A stretch of 64,000 bases of DNA from Natrialba magadii ATCC 43099 (GCF_000025625.1 NC_013922.1:496001-560000), one strand, 5' to 3'; shown: positions 1 to 8,497, numbered from the stretch's first letter. Notes: generated from the letters alone by a model not told the origin. Numbers and translations: made by a program.

Positions 1-1801
1 TCCTCGTCGGGGGCCTGGTTCACCGTCGCGTCGGCGACGAAGACGACACGGTTCTTGAACGTGAGCATGTAGACCCCTGCAGCGTAGTCGACGTCATCCG
101 CGGTGCCGATTACCTGCAGCGGCGGGCGCAGCGCGGATGGGTAGTGATAGGAGAGTCCGGTCAGGAGGGCGTCGGCGTCACCCTGTTCGACCATGACGCT
201 CCCGAAGTAGTTCGAATCGCCCTCGATGAGTTCGCCGGCCTCGGTTCGCGTGATTCCCTTTCGAGCGCGCAGTTCGTGCAGTCGGTCGGCGTAGTCCTCG
301 TAGTCACCGACGGCAGGGTCTGCAACCTGGGGCTCGAAGTCCAGGCCGAGACTCGCGGCAGTCTGACGAATTTCGGACTCGTCACCGATGAGGATCGGAA
401 CCGCGATTCCTTGCTCCTGAATCTGGTAGGCCGCCCGAATCATCTTCTCGTTTTCGCCCTCTGCGAGCGCGACCGTCTTCGGATCGCTCTTGGCCTTGTT
501 GAGGACGACGCGCATCATCTCGCGGGACTTGCCGAGGCGGGCCTCGAGTTCCTCCTCGTACTCGTCGAGGTTGAGGTCCGTGCGGGCTGCGCCGGATTCG
601 ATGGCGGCTCTGGCAACTGCTGGTGCGACCTGGAAGAGGACCCGCGGGTCGACCGGCTTCGGGATAATGTAATCCGGTCCGTACTGGATCGGGTCGTCGC
701 CGTAGGCCTTGACGACCGCGTCGGGGACGTCTTGACGCGCGAGGTCTGCGAGCGCTTCGGCACAGGCCACTTTCATCTCCTCGTTGATCTCCGTCGCACG
801 CACGTCGAGCGCGCCGCGGAAAATGAACGGGAAGCCGAGAACGTTGTTGACCTGATTCGGGTAGTCAGAGCGCCCAGTCGCCATGATTACGTCGTCGTCG
901 CGGGCCGCCTTCGCCTCCTCGTAGCCGATTTCGGGGTCGGGGTTGGCCATCGCGAAGATGATCGGATCGCTGGCCATCGACTGGACCATCTCCTGGGAGA
1001 CGAGGCCGCCGATCGAGAGGCCGACGAAGACGTCCGCACCCTCCATTGCATCCGCGAGATCTCCCTCGGGGACGTCGCGGGCGAACTGGCGTTTGTACTC
1101 GTTGACACCGCCATCTTCGGCGCGGGCTTCGGTGATGATGCCCGAGGAGTCACACATCGTGATGTTCTCGGCCTGGCAGCCAAGCGAGACGTAGAAGCGC
1201 GCCGTCGCGATCGCGCTCGCACCCGCACCAGAGAAGACGATCTCCAGGTCTTCGAGGTCCTTGTCCGCGATGTCAGCCGCGTTGAGCAGCGCCGCACCGG
1301 AGATAATCGCAGTGCCGTGCTGGTCGTCGTGAAACACCGGAATGTCGATCTCCTCGCGCAGGCGCTCCTCGATGGTGAAACAGGCCGGTGCTGTGATGTC
1401 CTCGAGGTTGATGCCGCCGAAGGTCGGTTCCATCATCTTGACGGCCTCGACGAACTTGTGGGGGTCCTCCTCGTCGAGTTCGATGTCGAAAACGTCGATG
1501 TCGGCAAAGCGCTTGAACAGCACGCCCTTGCCCTCCATGACCGGCTTCGAGGCCTGTGCGCCGATATTGCCGAGTCCGAGAACGGCAGAACCGTTCGATA
1601 CGACGCCGACGAGATTCCCCTTCGCGGTATAAGTGTAGGCGTCGGTTTCGTCCTCCGCAATCTCCATACAGGGGGCAGCCACGCCGGGCGAGTACGCAAG
1701 CGAGAGGTCTCGCTGCGTGTTCGTCGATTTCGTCGTGGAAATTTCGATCTTACCCGGTGGATCTGTCAAGTGGTAATCTAACGCATCCTCGTCGAGTCCC
1801 A
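1..1801 (-). CDS. maeB: NAD(P)-dependent malic enzyme (MaeB type), 3' end outside the window
   Basis: Oxidatively decarboxylates malate to pyruvate in the cytoplasm, linking the citric acid cycle to pyruvate. Read on the minus strand from an ATG at 1801, the protein begins [12 protein letters not shown]. It has the malic-enzyme substrate region (YSPGVAAPC near residue 38), [13 protein letters not shown], the metal/active-site stretch [10 protein letters not shown] and a Rossmann motif ([11 protein letters not shown]). Beyond about residue 420 it continues into a phosphotransacetylase-like domain ([17 protein letters not shown]), the hallmark of the long MaeB form. That domain is cut by the window edge after about 600 residues. 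A convincing long antisense reading frame exists on the other strand and is a shadow. It diverges from coaD across about 140 bp. Confidence 0.93.
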
Positions 1802-1910
1802 TACCAGCCACAGTGCGGGCGACCACTAAAAACAATGCGAAGGCGGATATCGACAACTGTCGAATATTTCCGTCGTCGACCGGCCCGTTTCCGCGTTCCC
1901 CGATTCGACC

Positions 1911-1919
1911 GTTTTATAC
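1911..1919 (+). promoter_or_regulatory. TATA box for coaD
   Basis: GTTTTATAC is centred about 28 bp upstream of the coaD ATG at 1943. That is the expected spacing for a leaderless haloarchaeal transcript starting at or next to the ATG. It is called from sequence and spacing only. Confidence 0.6.
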
Positions 1920-1942
1920 GGACCGCGCCAGTCAGGTGGGGT

Positions 1943-2464
1943 ATGGACGTCGCGCTTGGTGGGACGTTCGACCCCGTTCACGACGGCCACCGCCGGCTAT
2001 TCGAACGGGCGTTCGAACTCGGAGACGTCACGGTCGGCTTGACCAGCGACGAACTCGCCCCGCAAACACGACACGTAGAGCGACGGGTCCGCCCGTTCGA
2101 CGAGCGACGGAACGACCTCGCGGACGAACTCGAGTCCATCGCGAACGAGTACGACCGCAGTTTCGAGATCCGAACGCTCGAGGAACCAACTGGAATCGCG
2201 ACCGAAGAACCGTTCGACTACCTGGTGGTCTCACCCGAGACCAAAGCCGGCGGGGAACGGATCAACGAGATTCGTCGCGAACGTGGCTACGACCCGCTTG
2301 AGGTCATCGTCGTCCCACACCTCCGCGCCGACGACGGTGACATCATCTCGAGTACCCGTATCGTTCGCGGCGAGATCGACGAGCACGGGAACGTACTCGA
2401 GGCCGAGGGTGACGACGAGGGCAGACCGAACACTGAGACCGACACCACCGGCGGCGCATCCTGA
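1943..2464 (+). CDS. coaD: Phosphopantetheine adenylyltransferase (archaeal CoaD)
   Basis: Transfers AMP from ATP to 4'-phosphopantetheine, the penultimate step of coenzyme A synthesis. The 173-residue protein opens with the nucleotidyltransferase motif: GGTFDPVHDGHRRLFERA carries the T/HxGH-type ATP-binding signature. It ends its core with the ISSTRIV motif (ISSTR) near residue 136 and has a short acidic tail. Length and both motifs fit archaeal PPAT. The frame is open further upstream, but the ATG at 1943 is preferred: it puts the GGTFDPVH motif at the N-terminus as in the family and lies about 28 bp from a TATA box. Confidence 0.93.
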   Translation: MDVALGGTFDPVHDGHRRLFERAFELGDVTVGLTSDELAPQTRHVERRVRPFDERRNDLADELESIANEYDRSFEIRTLEEPTGIATEEPFDYLVVSPETKAGGERINEIRRERGYDPLEVIVVPHLRADDGDIISSTRIVRGEIDEHGNVLEAEGDDEGRPNTETDTTGGAS

Positions 2465-2663
2465 CGTCACTTGCTACTCGTTCGTGACACCCAGTGTCTG
2501 ATAGTCCCTGCGAGCGACTCCCACTCCACGGTCGTCGAAAATCGCTCAACGCCACTGGAACCATTTCCAATGGCAACTACACCCGGATACTAATCCTGCC
2601 TTTCCTCCGCGTATTATACACTTACGACGCACAACAGTCGCCGATGCTGAGACACTGCCGTCC

Positions 2664-2972
2664 CTACCAGCGCGGTGGCTCGAGCCCAGCCGCTTCGAGG
2701 CGATCCTTCCAGCGCGTCTGAATCGCGAGCCTGGAGACGTCCGCGGCGTCGGCGACGGCACCCTGTGTACACCCCTCTCCAGCGATGAGTGCACCGGCGT
2801 AGATGCTGGCAGCGAGGACGGCCTGCTTCGACCGATCTTCGTCCGGCACATCCATGAGAAACAGCTCAGAAGCGCAGGATCGGGCCTCCTGTGAGAGTTT
2901 GAGGCGATCTGCGATCTGCTCGAGTTCGGCCAGCCACGGTTCGTACTCGAGTCGATCGCGGGCGCTGTGCAT
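2664..2972 (-). CDS. Single-cyclin-repeat TFIIB-like protein
   Basis: A 102-residue protein that resembles only the second cyclin repeat of TFB. RSKQAVLAASIYAGALIAGE, followed by TQGAVADAADVSRLAIQTRW, aligns by eye with the C-terminal repeat and HTH of the full TFB at 23511-24500. The N-terminal zinc ribbon, B-reader region and first cyclin repeat are absent, so it cannot replace TFB alone. Small proteins of this kind are known in haloarchaea as TFIIB family proteins of unknown role. A TATA-like GTTTATCC (minus strand, about 2997-3004) lies about 28 bp before the ATG. A role as a modulator of transcription initiation is inference. Confidence 0.8.
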   Translation of the reverse strand: MHSARDRLEYEPWLAELEQIADRLKLSQEARSCASELFLMDVPDEDRSKQAVLAASIYAGALIAGEGCTQGAVADAADVSRLAIQTRWKDRLEAAGLEPPRW

Positions 2973-3351
2973 ACGACGGTGTATCGTGCGATCAGGGATA
3001 AACCTGCGGACGTGCTGTGTGGCTGTGAGGCTGTGAGGGTGTGCTACCGATCGCTGATTCTGCTGTGTGATGGCGAGTGATACAACCGCTTGACTGTCGT
3101 GTCTGGGTGATCAGTAGCTGGCGTCTGGACGCTGTGTAAGCGGTCCCAGTAGTTGTTGAACGCTGTCCGTTTCAGATCGTTGCCGGTCCCAATAGTGCGC
3201 TACTCGGGCCAACGTTCAGCTACGAATATCTCGGCGAATCGGCCGTTCTCCCTGGGTTTCACTAGGAGATAACTACTAAAGCCCAAGACTCACCAAGCAC
3301 TGGGCAACGTCGGGTACCGGTCTCGGCACGGCTGGTGACCTGCGTCACGTC
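2973..3351. other. Intergenic stretch without a recognisable gene
   Basis: It holds the promoter of the TFIIB-like gene at its left end and loose CTGTG-type simple repeats around 3018-3140. No coding frame or structured RNA is convincing here. Confidence 0.5.
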
Positions 3352-3525
3352 ATGAAGGAACCAACCTGCAAGCTCGTCTGTACCGGCTGTGGACTCGAGA
3401 TGCCGTACCGAGACCGATCCTTAGCCGAGCAGGCGGCAGAGCTACACCAACTTCGCGATTCGGAGCACGTGACCTTTATTGTCCCGCCAGACTGGTCGCC
3501 CGAAGAACCGGTCAAACATCAGTGA
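3352..3525 (+). CDS. Small C2H2-type zinc-finger protein
   Basis: A 57-residue frame starting MKEPTCKLVCTGCG. Cysteines at 10 and 13 are followed by histidines at 32 and 39 (C-x2-C-x18-H-x6-H), a plausible single zinc site. The helix between them is charged (DRSLAEQAAELHQLRDSEH), and the tail is short and proline-rich. Small C2H2 proteins of this shape are common in haloarchaea and mostly uncharacterised. It lies 65 bp upstream of tRNA-Leu in the same direction. DNA or RNA binding is inferred from the fold only. Confidence 0.65.
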   Translation: MKEPTCKLVCTGCGLEMPYRDRSLAEQAAELHQLRDSEHVTFIVPPDWSPEEPVKHQ

Positions 3526-3590
3526 CCGGGACAGGGTGCCGTACTGCGGACCGACAACTACTTACTGGACTCGTGAAAAGCGATGGGTGC

Positions 3591-3675
3591 GCGCGGGTAG
3601 CCAAGCCAGGCCAACGGCGCAGCGCTTAGGACGCTGTCCCGTAGGGGTCCGCCGGTTCGAATCCGGTCCCGCGCA
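3591..3675 (+). tRNA. tRNA-Leu, anticodon UAG
   Basis: The 85-nt gene folds as a class II tRNA. The acceptor GCGCGGG pairs with CCCGCGC and is followed by discriminator A. The anticodon stem is CAGCG/CGCTG with loop CTTAGGA, giving anticodon TAG (Leu, CUA/CUN codons). There is a long variable arm (TCCCGTAGGGGT), and the T-loop TTCGAAT sits in a CCGG stem. CCA is not encoded. The 20 bases from the T-loop to the discriminator are repeated four more times downstream. Confidence 0.95.
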
Positions 3676-4117
3676 TTCTCCGCGAACAATACCGTGAGCG
3701 GAGACTGCAGTCAGTGGATTCGAACGAGAGAAGACGCGCGCAGCCCGCGAGCACGTCTTCGCGTTGTTCGAATCCGGTCCCGCGCACTGAACGAACAGAG
3801 TAAGTGAAGGAGCAGGCCGGATTCGCGGCCCAGAGGACGAGCGAAGCGATGTCCTCGCGGTTCGAATCCGGTCCCGCGCATTCTCCGCGAACAATACCGT
3901 GAGCGGAGACTGCAGTCAGTGGATTCGAACGAGAGAAGACGCGCGCAGCCCGCGAGCACGTCTTCGCGTTGTTCGAATCTGGTCCCGCGCATGGTTCTGC
4001 GGCGAGCAAGCCGCGAGCCGCAGGTTCTACATCGAGCCGATACGAACCCGGCAAGTCGCAGCACTCGAGTAGCGCGAGAGTGACCGTCTTCGCGTTGTTC
4101 GAATCCGGTCTCGCGCT
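3656..4117 (+). repeat. Array of five tRNA-Leu 3'-end cores alternating with hairpin spacers
   Basis: The 20-bp core TTCGAATCCGGTCCCGCGCA, the last 20 bases of tRNA-Leu, occurs at 3656-3675 (in the tRNA), 3767-3786, 3861-3880, 3972-3991 (one C to T change) and, degenerate, at 4098-4117. Spacers are 91, 74, 91 and 106 bp. They carry inverted repeats such as CTCCGC...GCGGAG, GAAGACG...CGTCTTC, GAGGAC...GTCCTC and CTGCGGC...GCCGCAG. The T-stem 5' strand is not preserved in the downstream copies, so they are not tRNAs. A repeated core running from the T-loop to the 3' end is the usual archaeal attachment-site core, so relics of repeated integration are one explanation. Another is spread of a structured RNA element. 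Confidence 0.8.
3861..3991 (+). repeat. Near-perfect 131-bp direct duplication of 3656-3786
   Basis: Positions 3656-3786 and 3861-3991 match at a constant offset of 205 bp with a single mismatch (3775 C versus 3980 T), covering core, spacer and next core. The near-identity suggests a recent duplication inside the tRNA-end array. Confidence 0.85.
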
Positions 4118-4397
4118 CGAATCGCTCCCACGGGTACTCGAGTACTCTTCGCTACTCGAGTACAGTGTGCGCGTTTACCCTCGCTACTCGAGTTCCCACA
4201 GCTGTCTCCCGCCTGGTGCGTACTGTTGGTGCTCTCTCCCGGGCCAGCCACTCCTCTCCCTTCACCTTCCCTTCACCTTCCCTTCCCAGACCGCTACTCG
4301 TTCAGCACCCGCTCCGTTTCAACCCACAGCATGTCGTGGCAGCCACACGTCTGACGCTCCATAACGCTTATTCGCGCGCAAACGGCTTGTATGAGCA
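4118..4397. other. Intergenic region with clustered ACTCGAGT palindromes and dacZ promoter
   Basis: ACTCGAGT sits at 4136, 4154 and 4186 (and just upstream at 4063), three of them extended to GCTACTCGAGT or TACTCGAGTA. Short CCTTCACCTTCC repeats lie around 4259-4288. A TATA-like CTTATTCG at about 4368 is roughly 28 bp before the dacZ ATG. No gene is seen. Confidence 0.55.
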
Positions 4398-5210
4398 ATG
4401 GCCGGGTTAGACGACGTGTTCGGGCAACTCTTCTCGAACGCCGATGCAGTCGTTCTCTTTTCACCGAGTAGCTCCGTCTACGAGCGCTGTCGAGAGCTCG
4501 AGGACCTCGATACAGTCGTCGTCGGAACGGACAACGATGTCGGCGCCGATACCTTCGTCGAGCTTCCACTCGAGTTCAAGAACGTCTCGGAGCGGATCGA
4601 CTTCGGTATCGAGGGGGCGCTCGAACAGGGTGTACTCGAGGATGGCGACGAACTCGTCTGTGCGACGAGCGTGTTCAGCGACGAGATGGACACGGTGTCG
4701 CGCGTGCGAGCTATCGCGGATGATCGGACGGGGATCTACGATCTCTTCACGAAATCGCGCGCGGAGCCGTCAGTGATCAAGTCGGTGCTCGAACTGGCGA
4801 TCGAACTCGGGAAGAAAGGGCAGAAGGGCAAGCCGGTGGGCGCACTGTTCGTCGTCGGCGATGCAGGCAAGGTGATGAACAAATCCCGTCCGCTGTCGTA
4901 CAACCCGTTCGAGAAGTCCCACGTCCACGTGGGAGATCCGATCGTGAACGTGATGCTGAAGGAGTTCTCCCGGCTTGACGGCGCGTTCGTCATCTCGGAT
5001 GCGGGCAAGATCGTGTCGGCCTACCGCTACCTCGAGCCGTCCGCAGAGGGGGTGGACATTCCGAAGGGACTTGGGGCGCGACATATGGCCGGCGGTGCGA
5101 TCACACGCGATACGAACGCGATCTCGATCGTGTTGTCGGAGAGTGATGGGCTCGTGCGGGCCTTCAAGGGCGGCGAGCTCATCATGGAGGTCGATCCGGA
5201 GGCGTACTGA
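4398..5210 (+). CDS. dacZ: Diadenylate cyclase DacZ (c-di-AMP synthase)
   Basis: Condenses two ATP molecules to the second messenger c-di-AMP in the cytoplasm. The 270-residue protein has an N-terminal regulatory domain of about 125 residues and a C-terminal DAC domain. The domain contains KPVGALFVVGDAGKV, the LDGA motif (D194) followed by FVISDAGKI, and GLGARHMAGGAIT (R228-H229), which match the DGA and RHR-type catalytic motifs. Length and order fit the euryarchaeal DacZ family. One base separates its stop from the mechanosensitive channel gene, so the two are almost certainly co-transcribed. A probable TATA lies about 28 bp upstream, consistent with a leaderless mRNA. Confidence 0.95.
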   Translation: MAGLDDVFGQLFSNADAVVLFSPSSSVYERCRELEDLDTVVVGTDNDVGADTFVELPLEFKNVSERIDFGIEGALEQGVLEDGDELVCATSVFSDEMDTVSRVRAIADDRTGIYDLFTKSRAEPSVIKSVLELAIELGKKGQKGKPVGALFVVGDAGKVMNKSRPLSYNPFEKSHVHVGDPIVNVMLKEFSRLDGAFVISDAGKIVSAYRYLEPSAEGVDIPKGLGARHMAGGAITRDTNAISIVLSESDGLVRAFKGGELIMEVDPEAY

Positions 5211-5211
5211 C

Positions 5212-5976
5212 ATGGACTGGCAGGCCCTCATCGACGAACCGGCCGTCATAGCCGCGGCAGTGCTTGCACTCGGGATCGTTGTCGGCTATCTGGTTGGACG
5301 ACTCAACAAGGAGTTGCTCTCAGCCTCGGGCGTACCGGACGCCGTCGAGGGGACGCCGTTCGAGCGGACTGCTCAGTCAATCGGCACCTCGTCCGTCGAA
5401 ATCGTTGCGCGATTGAGTTCGTGGTTCATCTACGGCATTGCCGTCCTGACGGCGATTCACATCGCCCAGTTGCTCGACACGGAGGCGTTCTGGATCCGGG
5501 TCGTCGAGTTCATCCCGCAGGTGTTCATCGCGGTCCTCGTGCTCATCTTCGGCTTTATCGTGGCCGACAAGGCCGAACTGGCCGTCAGCGAGTACCTCCG
5601 CGGTGTCAAACTCCCCGAAGTCTCGATCATCCCGAAGGTCGTCAAGTACTCCGTCCTCTACGTCGCCTTCCTCATCGCGCTGGGACAGATCGGCGTCTAC
5701 GTCGCGCCGCTATTGATCCTGCTCGCGGTGTACGCCGTCGGCATCGTCATCGTCGGCGCGGTCGTCTTCAAAGACTTCCTGATCTCGAGTGCGGCGGGGA
5801 TTTACCTGCTGCTCAACCAGCCCTACGGGATTGGCGACCAGATTCGAATCGGCGAGCAGTCCGGTATCGTCCAGGAGGTCGACCTCTTCGTGACGAAGAT
5901 CGAGGACGACTCCGAGGAGTACATCATCCCGAATCGGAAGGTCTTCGAGGACGAACTGGTTCGTGTTCGCGACTAG
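5212..5976 (+). CDS. MscS-family mechanosensitive ion channel
   Basis: A 254-residue membrane protein with hydrophobic segments near residues 11-30, 65-85, 95-120, 143-165 and 165-185. These are followed by the soluble MscS beta-domain entry (LNQPYGIGDQIRIGEQSGIVQEV), in which the family's usual GDxI appears as GDQI. The soluble part is short: the chain stops soon after YIIPNRKVFED, so the C-terminal alpha-beta vestibule is largely missing compared with E. coli MscS. It follows dacZ by one base. c-di-AMP controls osmolyte and ion transport in other prokaryotes, so an osmotic-stress operon is a reasonable inference. Confidence 0.9.
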   Translation: MDWQALIDEPAVIAAAVLALGIVVGYLVGRLNKELLSASGVPDAVEGTPFERTAQSIGTSSVEIVARLSSWFIYGIAVLTAIHIAQLLDTEAFWIRVVEFIPQVFIAVLVLIFGFIVADKAELAVSEYLRGVKLPEVSIIPKVVKYSVLYVAFLIALGQIGVYVAPLLILLAVYAVGIVIVGAVVFKDFLISSAAGIYLLLNQPYGIGDQIRIGEQSGIVQEVDLFVTKIEDDSEEYIIPNRKVFEDELVRVRD

Positions 5977-6069
5977 GGCTGCTGTTCAGTGCTTCATTGC
6001 TGGCGGCCACCGGTGCCGGGCGGTGGACCGCTGGATGACTGTTTTGTTGACTGCTGTAATCCCACACGA

Positions 6070-6153
6070 CCGATAACAAACCACCGTTAACAAGGGTAGG
6101 GGCTCAGAAAACCTCGTTAACCGATTCGGTCTGGTCCGAAACATTGTTATCGG
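6070..6153. promoter_or_regulatory. Spaced inverted repeat upstream of the APC permease
   Basis: CCGATAACAA (6070-6079) and its exact reverse complement TTGTTATCGG (6144-6153) flank a 64-bp stretch containing two CGTTAAC motifs. The right arm ends about 40 bp before the permease ATG. This looks like a pair of operator half-sites. The regulator is unknown. Confidence 0.5.
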
Positions 6154-6194
6154 ATACCCTGCATGGTCCGTACACCCATTGTGATTGTGAACCA

Positions 6195-7577
6195 ATGACA
6201 AAACATCGTCTCATCAACACCGAGGTCGGCGTTCTCGGTGCAACAGTCCTCATCATCGGTAACGTAATCGGTGTGAGCGCGTTCGTCCTCCCGGGTCCGC
6301 TCGCGGGTGACGTCGGTCCCGGCGTCATCTTTGCACTCTTCCTTGCGATGATTCCGCTCCTGTTCGGGATACTCATGTCGCTTCAGTTGGGAAGTGCCAT
6401 TCCGGCTGCCGGTGGCAGCTACGTCTACGCATCCCGGCTCGTCGGCCCCTTCTGGGGCTTCTTGCTCCCCTGGATCACGATTCCTGGCGTCTGGGCGGGT
6501 ATGCTATTCATCGGCTTTGGATTCGCCGAGTACGCCGAGTTCGTCTCTGGAACGGTGGGTGCCGTCCCTGAAATTCCGGAACTCGCGCTCGTCTATGGCC
6601 TGCTCATCCCCTTCATCATCCTCAACGTCCTCGGAATCAAAATGGTCGCGATCATCCAGTTCACAATGGTCTCGCTCATCGTCGTCGGCATGCTCGCGTT
6701 CATCATCCCCGGCGCGTTCGTCGTCGACACGGCGAACTATACGCCAGCCTTCCCCGAAGGCGCTGGCACGGTCATCGTCGCCATCGTCTCGCTGTACTTC
6801 CCGCTTCGTGGCTTCCGACTGGTACTCGAGTTAGGTGAGGAGATGGAAGACCCCGCCAAGAACATTCCACGGGTGCTCGGGCTCTCGGCTGTGATTTCGC
6901 TCACGCTGCTGGTTGGCCTCGTGGTCGTTCTCGTCGGGACGACGAACTGGCAGGCACTCGGCGAGATGGATGCTGCGGTGGCGCAGGTCTCGCTCGACAA
7001 CTTCCCGGCACCCCTGACGGGATTGGTCTTCGTCGCGGCGGCAATGGGTGCGCTCACGTCGATCAACATGACGTATACGGCCTACTCGCGGCTCCTGATG
7101 CGCGCCGGGCGTGATAACATCATCCCGGGCGAACTCGCGCGGATTCACGACCGGTTCGAGTCGCCCCACGTGGCGGTGCTCGTCCTCGGGATTCCGCCGC
7201 TGCTCATCGCACCGGTTTCACCCGGGACGGTCACGCTCTCGGTTGCGCTCTCGCTGACGATTCTGTTCGGCCTCGCCGTCGCGGGCGTCGCGCTCTGGAA
7301 TCTGCCATCGGCGTTCCCGCAGCGCTATGAGTACTCGCTGTACAAGCTCCCGCTGTGGGTGCTCCGGTTCGTCGCTGCGGGCGCAGTGATCTCCGCCGGC
7401 TTCCTCTGGATTCTGGTCTCGACCCAGCTTCCGGCGATGGTCGCCGTGCTCGCCGGCTGGATGGTGCTCGGCTACGGCTTCTACCGGACGCGTCTCTGGT
7501 GGTTCAGCAAGCGTGGTGTGGATCTCAAAGCCAGAATGCGTCGGCTGCACGAGAACGAACAACGGACGGCAGACTGA
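6195..7577 (+). CDS. APC-family amino acid/polyamine permease
   Basis: A 460-residue integral membrane transporter of the APC superfamily with about 12 hydrophobic segments. The N-terminal region VLGATVLIIGNVIGVSAFVLPGPLAG has the unwound-helix glycine motif (GNVIGVSAF) characteristic of APC helix 1. RGFRLVLELGEEMEDPAKNIPR after helix 6 is the classic loop of the family. The substrate cannot be told from sequence. The start at 6195 (MTKHRLINTEVG) places the first helix at the usual distance. An upstream in-frame ATG at 6144 would add an unconserved hydrophilic stretch overlapping the inverted repeat. The gene stands alone, with uridine phosphorylase convergent downstream. Confidence 0.9.
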   Translation: MTKHRLINTEVGVLGATVLIIGNVIGVSAFVLPGPLAGDVGPGVIFALFLAMIPLLFGILMSLQLGSAIPAAGGSYVYASRLVGPFWGFLLPWITIPGVWAGMLFIGFGFAEYAEFVSGTVGAVPEIPELALVYGLLIPFIILNVLGIKMVAIIQFTMVSLIVVGMLAFIIPGAFVVDTANYTPAFPEGAGTVIVAIVSLYFPLRGFRLVLELGEEMEDPAKNIPRVLGLSAVISLTLLVGLVVVLVGTTNWQALGEMDAAVAQVSLDNFPAPLTGLVFVAAAMGALTSINMTYTAYSRLLMRAGRDNIIPGELARIHDRFESPHVAVLVLGIPPLLIAPVSPGTVTLSVALSLTILFGLAVAGVALWNLPSAFPQRYEYSLYKLPLWVLRFVAAGAVISAGFLWILVSTQLPAMVAVLAGWMVLGYGFYRTRLWWFSKRGVDLKARMRRLHENEQRTAD

Positions 7578-7644
7578 GCAGGTGACCGTACTCAGCAGTT
7601 AGCAGTTGGCAGTTCCAGTTGGTCCTCGCTCTCTCAATTTGCGT

Positions 7645-8469
7645 CTACTCCGAAAGCGAGAGTCCCGGATGCCACCGCTCGGCACCCGCCTCGTGCTTGA
7701 TCTCGTCCATTTTCGCGAGCAGGTGCGTTGCGAGCGTCGCCGTCTCAGCCGCTCGGGACTCGCCCTCCGTCCTGAACTCGCCGGTCTGGCGGTTTGCGTA
7801 CACCGAGCAGACCGCGCCGGCGCGCAGCCCGTAGATATTTGCGAGCGTGAAGATGGCGCTCGCCTCCATCTCGATGTTCTTCACGTTGGCCTCGACGAGC
7901 TGATCGACCAGTTCGTCCGCGCCGGCAGCCTCGAACTCGTCGTAGCCAGGGCGGCCCTGGCCCGCGTAGAACGAGTCGGCGCTCATCGTAATCCCGGTGT
8001 GGTAGTCGTAGCCCAGTCGCTCTGCGGCGGCGACGAGCGCAGCGACAACTTCGTAGTCCGCCGTCGCAGGGTAATCCTCCCGCACGTACTCGTCGCTCGT
8101 CCCCTCCTGGCGAACCCCGCCGGTGCTGATCACGAGGTCGCCAACGTCCATGTCTTCCTGTAGCGCACCGCAGGAGCCGACCCGGATGAACGTCTCGGAG
8201 CCGACGCGAGCGAGTTCCTCGACGGCGATCGCGGCCGACGGACTGCCGATTCCCGTCGAGGTGACCGAGATCGGCGTCCCCTCGTAGCTCCCCGTCGCAG
8301 TCCGGTACTCGCGGTGATGGGCGCGAATCTCGTGGTCGTCCCAGTGATCGACGATCTTCTCGAGTCGCTCCGGATTGCCGGGCAGGAGGACGGTGTCTGC
8401 TACGTCCGCTTCGCTGACCTCGAGATGATACTGTACGTCCGCGTTCGGATCTTCACTATCGCCGGTCAT
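7645..8469 (-). CDS. udp: Uridine phosphorylase
   Basis: Phosphorolyses uridine to uracil and ribose-1-phosphate. The 274-residue protein has the NP-I/PNP-UDP family signatures: VLLPGNPERLEKI near the N-terminus, the phosphate-binding GSCGALQEDMDVGDLVIS, and KNIEMEASAIFTLANIYGL, whose glutamate and methionine bind the ribose. The start at 8469 (MTGDSEDPNADVQYHLEV) is chosen because it aligns the VSEADV region with relatives and lies about 30 bp from a TATA box shared with the divergent DUF488 gene. The frame is open further upstream, but that part is antisense to the neighbour. Together with cdd it indicates pyrimidine nucleoside salvage or degradation. Confidence 0.93.
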   Translation of the reverse strand: MTGDSEDPNADVQYHLEVSEADVADTVLLPGNPERLEKIVDHWDDHEIRAHHREYRTATGSYEGTPISVTSTGIGSPSAAIAVEELARVGSETFIRVGSCGALQEDMDVGDLVISTGGVRQEGTSDEYVREDYPATADYEVVAALVAAAERLGYDYHTGITMSADSFYAGQGRPGYDEFEAAGADELVDQLVEANVKNIEMEASAIFTLANIYGLRAGAVCSVYANRQTGEFRTEGESRAAETATLATHLLAKMDEIKHEAGAERWHPGLSLSE

Positions 8470-8497
8470 CGAGTAGCGGCGATTCGTACCGACACCG

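Noticed and set aside
144-1781. 545-codon plus-strand frame
   Set aside because: Antisense to the malic enzyme, whose motifs are clear; long antisense frames are expected in GC-rich DNA.
3562-4064. Minus-strand frames through the tRNA-end array with repeated GPDSN/ARDRIRTT-like peptides
   Set aside because: They are translations of the repeated tRNA 3' end and its spacers, have no start signals or family features, and are a familiar kind of spurious protein next to tRNA genes.
3767-4117. Further tRNA genes in the array
   Set aside because: Only the T-loop-to-3' end core is repeated; the acceptor 5' strand, D-arm, anticodon arm and T-stem 5' strand are missing.
3656-4117. CRISPR array
   Set aside because: Repeat cores are tRNA-derived, spacers are structured and partly identical, and no cas gene is nearby.
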